Shown here piece after piece: positions 1-11,600 of a stretch of DNA of 21,015 nt. Location: assembly GCA_000226015.1 (NCBI GenBank), contig JH152953.1:1-21015 (forward strand), in the 5' to 3' direction. Numbering within the stretch: position 1 is the first letter of the stretch; each line of letters begins with the position of its first letter. The translations under genes were made by a program, and so were the position numbers. Source of the stretch: Mnemiopsis leidyi. Taxonomy: Eukaryota > Ctenophora > Tentaculata > Lobata > Bolinopsidae. The notes under the pieces were generated by a model. It saw only the letters and a list, made by a program, of their open reading frames with translations. It was not told the origin of the DNA and ran no database searches.

Positions 1-243
1 TGACTAGTGCAGTGCAGTCTACATTTGAAGTGTAAGTTAGCTTACTAGTGCAGTGCAGTCTACATTTGAAGTGAAGTTAGCTGACTAGTTAGCTGACTAG
101 TACAGTGCAGTCTACATTTGAAGTGAAGTTAGCTGACTAGTTAGCTGACTAGTGCAGTGCAGTCTACATTTGAAGTGAAGTTAGCTGACTAGTGCAGTGC
201 AGTCTACATTTGAAGTGAAGTTAGCTGACTAGTTAGCTGACTA
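1..243. repeat. Tandem satellite, 40/52-bp units, five copies, cut by window edge
   Basis: Five copies of a unit holding CAGTCTACATTTGAAGTG (starting near 15, 56, 108, 160 and 200). Spacings of 41, 52, 52 and 40 bp arise because some units carry an extra 12-bp GACTAGTTAGCT block, itself a copy of the unit's joint. The units are almost identical, and the array probably continues left of the window. Confidence 0.95.
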
Positions 244-1244
244 TAGCAACGGCCTGCGCTTGACGACCGACAAAATTCCAACGGTCCATTATTCGCATTT
301 CTTTATACTTCATGCAGTAATACTAAAAGTGATAACGCATCGATTGTACAAAGACTCGTCAGAAATATTGGAATGTAACTATAGTCTGGATCACACTACT
401 ACTGCAAACGGTAAAACACTAAAATTAAATAATCCCAGACACTGCATGTGCAGTACCAGAGGGAGAAGCTCAGACAAATACTTGACGCAAATATCGCACA
501 TTCCCAACCCATGATAGTAGCAGCACACAAGACTGACGATATATCCGCGGTACTGAGGAACTATGTTCCCCGGCCCAGCAGTTAGGACGTCTAAATATCT
601 AAACGTTAGACAATGTTCACTGTAAGTAATAGTGGGTCAAATAGCCAACTCAGGGAACCTGCGTCTATAGCTTCGTGCGTATCAGCAGTGTTTAAGTCAT
701 TGCTGTGTTGAGAATCACAACGAGAAGCAAGGAAGCCATGAGTCCGACAACACGGAGAGTGATATTTTAGCGCACAACTTTAAACAACAAAGGATTTTTT
801 AAAGCAAGCTCTTTAATCACCATTCATGTGGACGTGCACAAACATATTTAATCCAGCATATTAAATCAAAATCTCATTAAGTCGCAAGGAGGCGGAGGAA
901 TTATAATTTGAACTTTCTCATGGCTATAGCTAAGACATGAGCAGCAGCAGCAGCGGCTCACGAAGCTCCAAAATTACACACAAAACAAAAGGGAGGGGGA
1001 GCTAAAATAAGAGCACACATCACCCTGCACTGAAACGATCACCAAAAAAGCCACAACAAAGAAAAGAGTGTGAGAGAGGAAATGACGAGGTAGGTGAATC
1101 AGGCCGTGATAAGCGCTCTAATTACCGAGTTACATTAGAAGCGCGTCATCACGGGAGAGTGAGGGTACAACTACAGGGGGTATGTGTAACTGTCGGTGTG
1201 TTTGAGGGGTTTACACGGGAAACCTGCTTAACGAACGTCAACTA
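244..1244. other. No recognised gene
   Basis: Mixed-composition sequence with only short, unrecognised open frames. A short (AGC)5 run lies near 940-955. I see no coding, RNA or transposon signature. Confidence 0.6.
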
Positions 1245-1545
1245 AGTATGTTTGTTTGTATGTGAGAGTGTGTTTGTATGTTCGTGTGTTCGTGTGTTTC
1301 TATGTCTGTGTGAGTGTTTGTATGTTCGTGTGTTCGTGTGTTTCTATGTATGTGTGAGTGTGTTTCTATGTCTTTCTATGTGTTTGTGTATGAGTTGCAC
1401 GTTTCTATGTCTGTGTGAGTGTGTTTGTATGTTCGTGTGTTCGTGTGTTTCTATGTATGTGTGAGTGTGTTTCTATGTCTTTCTATGTGTTTGTGACTGT
1501 GAGTGGCACGTTTGTTTGTTTGTTTGTGTGTTTGTCTGTATGATA
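1245..1545. repeat. GT-rich minisatellite with a 107-bp higher-order period
   Basis: Built from degenerate TGTTTGTATGT, GTTCGTGTGT and TTTCTATGT blocks. A stretch of about 72 bp at 1317-1388 recurs essentially unchanged at 1424-1495 (offset 107 bp), and a shorter relative begins at 1273. The Cys/Val/Phe-rich open frames across it, on both strands, are repeat artefacts. Confidence 0.9.
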
Positions 1546-4500
1546 TGAGTCTATACAGAGCATGCATGAATATCGTTCCTTGGTAGGCTTTCGAATTAGC
1601 GGTGTCTGCCGATGTCAGGGGATATGAAATTAAACAATAAACCTGGAAGAGTGACAAGGAAGGTTTGTCTTCTCCAGTACTATAAGTAGTTCGAGACTGA
1701 TAGATCGGCGAGACTGACTCTTAGTGACAGAATGACAGATCCGGATCTAACAAATCTATTTTCCTCGACGAGTCGACGAACGACTTAAGAAGACAGGGAT
1801 TTTTCGATGCTGGTTGGAGGTGTAGTACACGAAACGTGAAATTTTAATAGTTTGTCCTCAAATTCTAAAATATGCGACTTGTCAATTGCGACAGAGCTTT
1901 TAAGTGTTGGTAAACAGGAAAACGCATGTCTCGGCGGAGAGTGTTATATATTACGTGACAAAGCAAGCTGGGGGGAGAGTACTTATGCTGTTAGTATGCT
2001 GCATGTTCGGCATGAGACGAATTAGATTTTGGGACCAGGCGAGCAGCCGATATCACTCACACATTCTACGGGACAATTAATATATCTCGCGTATAGTGCA
2101 TACCAGTATTTCCGGCTTTTTTAGCATGACATTAGTTTATCACGATACGGCATTAGTGTTCGATATGGTATTGGTAGCAACTATATTGTTATACAACCCT
2201 AGCAACCACAAGCCATCTCATAAAATATTATGGACTCTAATCCTAAAGTATGAAATCTAATCCTAAGGAATAACAACACTAATTTAGTGACTAAAAACAA
2301 CAATTAAGTAACCAATAAGAGCAACCTAGTTACTTAAAATCTAAAAACCAAAGTACAACAATAGCGACACTCTGCAGGTAACCAATCAAAAACTAAAATA
2401 CAGTAATGCCCCCTCCCTCCCAGCCCCTCCCCCTAGCCCCCAGCAGTAGCAATACTGATCTGTTAACCAAGACAGAAGTTGGAGATGCGAACAATCGGAA
2501 TTTTCTATCATGATAAACTCAGAAAAATTGTAAAAAGTGAAAGTATAAGAAGAAGCGGCAAAAGCCGTATAACTATAAGAAGCTGCAGAAGACCGAATAC
2601 TTTGTAATAACTTCTAGTGAGAATAAAGAAAAAATAATGAAACTGTCGAGTTACTGTCAGCGGATAGTCAAAAATTAAATTTCCCAACAAACACAAAACG
2701 TCCATCACCACATTAGGAAGAGAGCAGGACACAGAGCCATTACAACTAGCTGATAACTTCACCACCGACACTCAGGGCGGAGCTACTGCTTCAGATATGT
2801 GTGACAGCAGGAGCCGTTAACGGAAACAGTGACACTGACATCACCCGACCTACATGTCCTACTGGCTAAGTAGTTTAGTCCTGATCATACTAGCGTTGTT
2901 TTGTACTTCCAGATTGTGAAAATTACTTAATACCATCGCCATATCAGGGCTTGGGGAAGCCAGGAAACTCTGTTTTGACAAATTGGCCGTGCAGAACAGT
3001 CGACACTGGGTGTAATGACTAAATATAGCTACGGATAGTTACGCCGGTTTAATATGCTTATCCATGCATGGCCAGTGGCCTACTCCGAAGGGAAGCAAAA
3101 TCTGCAAATGAAGTGCTCCGAAAAGCACTGAGCATAAATTTAACTTAAAATTTTTTACATATAAACAAAACTACAGAACAAAGTTTGAACATATTTTAAA
3201 GTACAGCAACAAATTACAACCACTTTAGGTTTAAGTGAAACCTTTAGTCTTAACTATTTGCAAACCCAATAACGCAAAACGTTAACCTGATTCTGAGCCT
3301 CAGACCAGAGAACATACATATCATACAAAACATGAAAAACGTAAAGGTGTAATTTGGTCACAACACCTGTACTAAGTAACTTGGACCCTGGCCTGATCAC
3401 ACAAGATTTCATTACTGCTCACCAATGAGATTACGGAATAGTTTTACAACCCGGCCGAGCTGAGTCTTACGATCAAGATCATAAACTCCCTCCACCCTTA
3501 CAGCATGGGAATGTATCAGAAGTCAACCTGACATTTTTCTTGTGCCTCGCCCAAATATATATCTGCCAACAAGCAAAATTATAAAATTAAATTATCATGA
3601 CAGCATTTTATTTGCATATCGATGATTTCCTAAAAAATTCAAATATCTCGGAGCTAAATGAATATATGAAGGATATCATACAGGCAGCCAATAAGAAAAT
3701 TCGTGTACCAAATATTTGGAATAAATTCAGTCGGTAGGAGTTAGGAATAACATTTTTCATTTGTTTTCTATCACAAGTTCTACCGCAGGACCATGGGACG
3801 CGGTTAAAAAAGCGGTTACTTTGCGGTTTAAGTGCGGTTGAATTGTGGCGAAACGTTCGAAATCAACCAAGAATCACGATTATTTTTAGCCTAGGACTAA
3901 ATATGTAGCAGAGCTGGATAAAATGTTGTAGTTTTTGTAGCCGAACCTCGACAAGATACAGTTGTAAATCAGCTCTATCGGGAAAAAAAGTTCTCCTAGA
4001 AAACGATGTAATAAAATTAATTCGGACAAGGGAAAGAGTGTTGATACCTCAACCTGGACCAAATCGAGGGCCAACAAATAGAAGTACTCTAAAGAAGAAT
4101 AAGTCAAAGTGTCAACAACTTCTGTAATCAGGGAATCACCACAAGTACACTAGGAACGTCTTGCGCGTGTTACGGTTACTAAATGATATATAATACTGTG
4201 GTGCGATCTTTCTGATTAAACTCTGCGATTCTGCTGATGAAACGGCAGACATAGCACGTCCACTGAAGATGGAAATCACAGATTATGATCCAAGTTTCTC
4301 CTCTGCTGCCTTCCACATTTTCTTCGAGACAGAGAATCCCACACATAAATTATTATCAAATTATATCCCGGCCTAGTCAGAACAAGTACAATTTTGAGTT
4401 GTGATTACTGGTGTATAGAAATTACACTTCATCAAATTTTGATAAGATTACGCGAGTATTGGCAGGTCCGCAAATTGCACTGTGACAACACGATTTTAGA

Positions 4501-5980
4501 AAAATATTGGCAAATGCTTTCCTGGAACTAATTGATGAATGCTGCCAGGCGAAATCGACACTAATTACTGAAAGTGAACCGACGCTGTTACAAAACGAGC
4601 CATGCTAGTGCTAAGTAGTAAACAAGACTGGTTTAAACCAGACGAGATATGAGATACGATACAATCTGGGCGATGGACACTACAAACGTAACCAACGGAA
4701 TTACAGATTAACCACCGGGAAATATTTGAGAGGGGGATGACTGTTAGTGATACACATGCGTGATATCATGGCTGTGTTGTGTGAGGGAAGAAGAAGAGAG
4801 GAAGTAACATTCCTGGTATGGTGTGTCATGTCTGAACAAAACATTTTGCAGATGGACACCGTCATGGCGTCATCGTTATTTGAGTGCAGCGGAATCTTCA
4901 ATCTTAATTACGGAAAGTAAACAGGGTTCGCGAGGCACCACTGGCAATCCGCTGTATAGAATTTCGTCATCAGAATGAAATCTTTGTGGGAATGTGTTTT
5001 AAAAATTTCCTGCATTTGATTAACAAATGACATTGACAACCGGAGCTTCAAGCTTGGTCGATTCCTAAGAAAATAAGTTTTAAAGTGGAGCAAGCAAGCG
5101 TTATTTCCAGAGAGCTCTCTAACACCCATTCTAGAGGATTCGACTCTCACTCAGCCATAAGAACAGAGATGCGAATGTGCTTTTGCTAGCATATCAGTTA
5201 TGTCATCCGTCAGTTTCACCACATTTCTTTACCGACACATGAATAATCTTTCAATGTTGGCAGCAGATAAGAACCGTTAAAATGATTCGATTTTAATTCC
5301 AAGAGCGAGTACAAATTTGCAGCTTTACAAGATGATTTAACTCACATAATTGCGATCGGTGAATTAAAATACCAACTCCTAGATCAAAATGAAATTAGAA
5401 TTAATCTGACTGCAACTAGCGAAGTTGAAAACATAGCTTAACATGAACCTTTATCTTTAAATACCATTACGACCAATTTGTTGCTAAGGCAATGGCTAAA
5501 TCCAGCAAACGTTTCGATATCAAAATACAAATCATACTAAGAAGATAACGTAAATAGCGAAAATATAAATCTGCTCGGATGATTCAATACTAAACTAATT
5601 ATTTATAGAATCCAGATTTAGAAACGGCGCTCTCCAGCCGTATTAGAAAATAGAAATACCTGACCGTAAAGGTCGGACTTTAAGAACTCTCCAGACAGTG
5701 CCCGATTCGTGGTCTTGCCGTGACAAATAAGTCGTGTCCTAATCAGGCTCCGGAAAACGAAGAGTAAGTTACAAAGTTGAAACTTAGAAGTTATCGAATT
5801 TGGTCGCTCTCCATTCTAGTTAGGTCACAAAATATTCCTGCTCTTGATTGACAATAGGGACTCAAGACAATAGAGATTAGACAAACTTGTCATAAACTTG
5901 CCATGAACTTTATCACAAAATTAGCACCGACCTTGAGGTTACACGGCTAGAATGAGAAATAAATCTCTTACTGACTACAC
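1546..5980. other. Gene-poor stretch, no recognised gene
   Basis: About 4.4 kb of AT-rich sequence with only short open frames of atypical composition. Local items are a C-rich run at about 2408-2445 (CCCCCTCCCTCCC and similar), a GCGGTT motif array at 3800-3839 and a 14-bp palindrome CTGGTTTAAACCAG at 4628-4641. I see no tRNA, rRNA or transposase signature, though diverged or non-coding genes cannot be excluded by eye. Confidence 0.55.
3800..3839 (+). promoter_or_regulatory. Helically spaced GCGGTT motif array
   Basis: GCGGTT starts at 3800, 3812, 3823 and 3834, spacings of 12, 11 and 11 bp, about one helical turn. The last two copies are TGCGGT, which fits the RUNX consensus TGYGGT. No gene start can be tied to it, so a regulatory role is speculation. 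Confidence 0.3.
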
Positions 5981-6135
5981 AGCTACTAGTAGTAGTACTA
6001 CAACTACAAGCACAGCTGGTGCTACTAGTACTACTACAGGCACAGCTACTATACCACTTCATTTACTGTGCTACTATACAGCTACTACAGCTTCTTATAG
6101 TAAGTACTATAGCTACTACAGCTACTACAAAACAG
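5975..6135. repeat. Degenerate CTA/CAG triplet tract
   Basis: Dominated by CTA, ACT and AGCTAC repeats with interruptions. The Thr/Ser/Tyr-rich open frame at 5952-6158 follows from the repeat and has no family resemblance. Confidence 0.8.
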
Positions 6136-6159
6136 CTAGAGAAAACAAGTCATACTGAC

Positions 6160-7030
6160 AAGTTGTAAGCTCCCCAGCGAAAATGTCAGGTCTGCCTGAA
6201 CGATCAGTCAGAAACAAGGACAAGAGGTAGAGTCTAGAGAGTTAAACGCGGTAAATTTCTGAAACCCAACAATGCACAATATGACAGTTGTTCGGCAAAA
6301 CTAAACGACCCAGAAAACGCTGGAAATAGTCTGCGTAATATCTGTGTCCCACCAGACATACAAACATCCATAACTAGGATAACTACGTACCGCTGAGGTC
6401 AAAGTTGCTCCGCCAAGTAGTTGAGGAGAGCACGCCTAGATGCAGTCAATTTGTCAACCCAAAATATTTGCATTTTGGTCGGGGTGGTGCGCGGCCGTGA
6501 TAAATTCTGGGTGGACGGCACAAGCTCAACTTCTCTAATATTAATAACTATAGGGCCGGGATCTGGAGACAAAAGTGATTTTTCTTGGCATATAGCCAAG
6601 TTTAATCTTTAGCCGTTCTTAGATAGACAGATTGGATCCAAAATCCAAAGCGAGCATTTATATAATACTGGTTGCAGCAGCTGAAGATTTAATGATTTAA
6701 AGAAAAGAGACTTAGAGTTAGATTGAATAAAAATTTCAAAACAAATATAGTGATTTTAAGAACAGCACAGACCAGAACATTGTTCATCATTGAATTACAT
6801 GATTTATGACTGCCAGCTACAAGTTTGTAAACGAACAGTACTGGTAGGTTATATGCTTAAACTTATGAAGACATAGCGACCTGATCTTAGTCTTATTCTT
6901 TATCCTGAATGACATGTATAACTATAAAAAACTCTAAACTTCGTCAGCCAGAAACAGGAACTTGGACACTTCAAACTAAACAAAACAACGAAAACACGAT
7001 GAAGGAGCTGACAAAGTAAAGACTCGCGCA
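6160..7030. other. No recognised gene; small hairpins
   Basis: Two perfect short inverted repeats are visible: CCAAAAT/ATTTTGG at 6459-6478 and CTTGGC/GCCAAG at about 6586-6602. Open frames run on both strands over 6399-6612, but neither protein is recognised. This might be a remnant of a small transposon; evidence is weak. Confidence 0.4.
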
Positions 7031-7036
7031 CAGAAA

Positions 7037-7261
7037 ATGGAGGAGCAGGAATCTGGAGAGACGGAATATGAGTGTAGCGTGTGTCGGGGTGGTGCGTGTC
7101 ACGACAATGCAGCAGCCAGCAGTACAGAAAGAGAAGGTACTGCTGACACGGGCAGCAGAGAGGAGGGAAGTTGCAGTTCCGGTGTGTGGGCAGATGTCCG
7201 CCGACATATCCTCGGCTGGGTCCGAACATGTGACGACGGCACACCTATTCTCCCGCCCTAA
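7037..7261 (+). other. Unrecognised 74-codon open frame with a good start context
   Basis: Begins GAAAATGG (A at -3, G at +4), starts MEEQESGETEYECSVC and ends in TAA. It is more GC-rich than its surroundings and Ser/Glu/Gly-rich, with one CxxC pair. Other frames across it, including a 114-codon minus frame, are also open, which argues for composition rather than coding. It could be a small taxon-specific gene, a first exon, or nothing. Confidence 0.15.
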
Positions 7262-8531
7262 CTCAACTAATTTATGTCATGGTTACTGTTAGTTGAAGTA
7301 TGTTATCCTACGTAACTAAAATTGTGTGCTTATTTCATGTTTAACAATGCTCAAAGCAATGCCTAGCTACAGCTACAAGAAGAATGTCCATGAGGGGAAC
7401 ACATCACATGGTCTGACTTTCCACAAGATTCTGACAGAGAATCAGTAGAGTGAGCTCGTGACGTCACACCACGTTACGTCACCAGACATCAAATTAAGTG
7501 GGTGACAAAGAGACAAAGAAACGTGCACCACACACTGCTAGCTGGAGCGTGTCTGTCAGCGTGACTCTCAACAAAACCTCCCTACCGGTACACCCCCGTC
7601 TTGTTTCAGTACAAACTGTCGAGACGAGGCCTATTGGAGGGCAGGAACAAATCCTGAGTGGGACAAGGGCTAACGAGACGCGCAGCAAGGGAGGGCGAAC
7701 TGTTCTGTGTGTGTGTGACGTGGTGGCCACCGCAACCACTGTCCTCACCTCACTGTTCAACCAGCCACATTACAAGTAATTAACCATCCCGGAAAATCTA
7801 ATTATTTTCTGCAGTTTGTCAAAACGCAGTGCGAGCGCCCGAAATAAGCTATAACAACCGACAGGAACATGTGCTATATAATCTCCACTCCTTGTTAACG
7901 TCACGAATGCAACGTTGGAAACGCCGCGTTTTACTGACAGCTATTTTAGTGCCACTAAACGCGCTGGGCGGCGGTAAATTTCGGTAAACATGGGTTGTTT
8001 CACCCCGTGGAGAACACGGAGGTCTTGTCTAAAGCTGGTCCGGCGGCTCTGAGTGGCCATGATGTGGTATACAGAGTGGAAATTAGGTGCAGATGAGATG
8101 CTAAAGGTGGTTCCGGTCTTTCTATTATTTGCGGACTACCTGATGACATTCAATTATCAAGCTAGAGTGAGTTTGGAGGATGTTTTATATCGGGTGTTAT
8201 GCGGGAAATGATTGCAGGAGGAGACATAGTTTTACACAAATATTCAAAATATTATTTACAAAATATGTATTCTCTGTACAGCATCGTAGAAATTAAATCA
8301 GGGCATGCTTCTCGGCATCGTATGGAAATACAACAAGCTATAGATACTTTATCCATCGTAACAGTCGTTCAGAAACCCATTGAAAGTGGCAAGTTCATGT
8401 AAATTAAAATTTCGCAGGAATTTGAAGGACGAGAATAAAATCATTTTCGACGACGTGATAAGGACAGTATCAAGTAATAAATTATCTAAAAATACATCTT
8501 AACTCGGACCATTCCTTTCCTGTTTCCAGCG
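7262..8531. other. No recognised gene; CRE-like sites and overlapping open frames
   Basis: TGACGTCA (7459-7466) and TTACGTCA (7474-7481) are CRE/bZIP-type sites 15 bp apart. Open frames at 7498-7779 (plus, no ATG start) and 7494-7760 (minus) overlap and resemble nothing I know. TATATAAT at 7875-7882 could be a TATA box, with no gene seen behind it. The 3'UTR of RSPH4A/6A copy 2 must lie in the right part of this stretch or in the RT fragment. Confidence 0.45.
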
Positions 8532-8648
8532 CCTCGAAAATCATTCTTTTCAAAAGTAGATGACAGAGCAATTACGCGGAAAACATCAAGTTTTAGCTCG
8601 GCGTCATGGTGCGGCGTCCCGCAAGGTAGTATCCTAGACCCTCTTTGT
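8532..8648 (+). mobile_element. Non-LTR (LINE-type) reverse transcriptase fragment
   Basis: The plus-strand frame starting at 8532 reads an RT-like segment: PRKSFFSKVDDRAIT, then SWCGVPQGSILDPL at 8604-8645. GVPQGSxLGPLLF is a signature of non-LTR retrotransposon reverse transcriptases, normally preceded by an NRKQxVxV-type stretch, as seen here. Asp replaces the usual second Gly (GPL to DPL). The rest of the RT, including the catalytic FADD box, is absent: similarity ends about 4 bp before the stop codon of RSPH4A/6A copy 2, which runs the other way. It is a dead fragment of about 40 codons lying antisense in the gene's 3' flank. Confidence 0.7.
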
Positions 8649-8651
8649 GAT

Positions 8652-11600
8652 CTAATCGTCGTCCTCATCATCCTCCTCCATCTCGGCTTCCTCTGCTTCT
8701 CTGTCGAGTTGCTCCTGCTGGACTGCCTGGAGAGCACGCTCCTCATCCACGGTGGGATCTGGAACTTCCGTCACCTGCGGAGGGAAAGAGAGCTCATTAG
8801 AGAGAGCTCATAGGGAACTTGAAGGGCGGAGTTTTCACGGTCCTCTTTCACTTTTAACACTAAATTAAACCCCAATTATTCTAGAGGTATCTGGATACAG
8901 CCCAGCACACGCTGTGCTGATTGGCCTTTCCCGGACGGGAAAACGTGATAGTTTGGCACGAGAAAATAACTGATAGTTGAAATTAAAAGTATTCGAGTAA
9001 ATGTAAAATAGTTAGAGTACAATGCTATGGTTTGGCTACGGTTTAAGTGCTATCTTTTATGAGCAATACACTCCTGGAAAGACAGACAAGATTGAACGGA
9101 ACTTTACCTCAGCTCCACTGGGATATTCCTCTTGAGTGGCAGCAGGGGCGGGTGGACTGTAGTTCTCTGCTGTGTACTTGTGTCCCCAACCTTAACAGAG
9201 GAGTACATTACAACACAACACACTGTATGTGTCACTAGAACTTATAAATTTAGCGGTTATTTCCATTATGTTATTCTTGTACTACATTACTATACTATAA
9301 AGTTTTAATGCTAACATACCGATGTACAAGTTTTCGAACTTTTTATCCAACCCGAAAACGCAAGCACCCGGCCAGAGGTTAGATCTGAGGACAGCGGCGG
9401 CGTACTGAGGAACAAGGTTGGAGGTAAGACCAGCCGACCAAGCGGGCATGCTGTCTACTTCAGAGTCCTCTGAGATAGGGTTCAGAAGAGGAGGACCGTG
9501 CTCGGGAACTGGCTCGTCTGGTTCTTCCCGCTCTTCTTCCTCTTCTTCCTGGGGGTTAGGATTAGCCTTAGCTACATATATGTCGGCTGGTCTTATAGCA
9601 CTGTAGATTCTAGATATAGCGATGTAGCACAAAGAAAGGGTTGTGATTTGCAGCTTATAGTTCTTGACATAGAGAAAAAAGGGAAAAATAAGTTTTTGGA
9701 ATGTGCAATATTTTCTAAATTTCAGCAGATTATAATAAGATGAGCAAATTATAACAAACGTGAAATAACAAAACTCACGTCCTCAAAGTCCTCTGTTTCT
9801 GTCTTGACAGTAGGATTGACCCAGACACACCTCCCTTGCGGTAGAATGTGCTGCACATGATGAACCTGGAGAGAAAAATTTACATTACACAAAACTTTTA
9901 AAGTTATAAAAACTTGATCTTAAATATCTTAACTGTAATTCTTAATACCAGCACATCTCGAAAAGATGACAAAAATATGTAGAATGATCATTCTCGTTCG
10001 CCATCAAATTTCATTGATGGCTAGATAATAAATATACGGCTACGTGAAGCCATTGAGGAAATAACTTAATAATTAGTAAATATAAGAAAAATTCCGTTCT
10101 ATAGGTACTAACAATATGTGCAACATGTTAAGTTTGTAATTACGGAATTTTATTTATAGATATTTAGGAGACTTGGTAGGCTGGGTTTAATTATTTCCAT
10201 ATAATTTAAATTTACTATATTCAGTATTCACCTCCCAAGGCAATTGCTTGAGTTTGTCATTTTGAAAAGACATGATATATTTAGCATCGAATACAAATCA
10301 CTAAATACTGTTCCAGTTTAAACTTTATTCCAACTTATACAACCTAAAACTTGTAAGGAAAATAGCAAATGTTCCACTTCCTTATGGGCCTGCTATCCAC
10401 GCATCTCCTTAGACGTTTTTCCTGATTACAAGCACCAGCCCCAACCTGTTTGTCGGTAAATATTTTTCCCAATGCCAACTGTCGGCGAAATTACTCGCCT
10501 GAGTACTGCAGAGACAGCGTTAGTATGACGTGGAAAGCTGTTCACGTGATTTCAACTTTAGCGTCACGTGATGAGGGGATCTTGTTGCCGATCCAGGTGT
10601 ATTTAGACGGCGCAGCATTAGTGCCAGTTTCAGACAACAAGGTTGACAGGTAAGGGGTGAAGCCTGCAGGTAACCTATCACCCCCAGCAATGTCTCTTAC
10701 CTCATAGTTGAAAATGTCCAACAAAATCGCTCAAGTTTGGAATTTTCCGCTGTTTAGTCTGTCAAGTAAAGTATGTCGAAAAGAATGTGAAATTTTCGGA
10801 ACGTACGGCCGGAGAAGTTTAAACCAATAGCAGAACAGCTTTTAAGTCTAGAAAAACTGGCTTATTTTGATTGTGCTAGTTGACTTTATAAAATTGTCCA
10901 GGAAATTTGCAGTATTGCAATCGAGGATTTGGTAAATTTCAGGATTCACTGGAACAGTTGGTATGTTACAGCACGAAAACTTGCAGCAATTTCTCCTTCC
11001 ACGATAAACTTTTCAGGTCAGCAACATAGGTTGTCAGGTTGATCAGCGGAGATGTAGCGTAGAATATGTATTATTGGGTGTTCCACACGTAGGATGATTT
11101 GTCCAGGTCGTATGGCCTGCAATCCTGCATGAGGGCGGAGAGGTCATCTGCTCAACTCTACCGAAATTTATAAGGTTTTATAAGGTTTATAACCTCAACA
11201 ATCAACATCTCTACCCAGTGACTATATTTTACATGTTGTGCTCCCTGCCAGGGAGTACTACACAAAATATTTAGAGAGCCGATCTTCACTTCGGTTGTAT
11301 CCACAGACAAAGCCGTCATTGCCAGCTTTTGTAGGATTTCCCGTGTCTCTCTGTCATTCTGCTATGTCTGGTTAGTCTAACTACTCAAAATATCCTGACA
11401 GCTCTTTAGCAGGACACACGCTATATCTACTATACTAGCTGTGCGTCTACCGAGGTGTGCAATATAGATATGTCTCACTGAGTCGCTATTGTGAAATATT
11501 TTATCCTTTAATTTAAGGGATGGCATGAATCTTATAGTCTGATATCAACCGGTTTAGATTTTGAGCATTTCAAGAGAATAAGACAGGGCTGTCAAGTGTT

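Noticed and set aside
1252..1464. Cys/Val/Phe-rich 70-codon frame
   Set aside because: Translation of the GT-rich minisatellite; no start context or family.
5040..5145. GGTCGATTCC and GGATTCGACTC, tRNA B-box-like strings
   Set aside because: No matching A-box, anticodon stem or acceptor stem at the right distances.
5952..6158. Thr/Ser/Tyr-rich 68-codon frame
   Set aside because: Product of the CTA triplet tract.
8486..8746. 86-codon minus-strand frame across the end of copy 2
   Set aside because: Different frame from the true last exon and antisense to the RT fragment; basic, low-complexity composition.
10450..10724. Overlapping plus and minus frames in intron 4 of copy 2
   Set aside because: Neither resembles a family I know, both are short, and they share the same DNA; kept only as a note under the intron.
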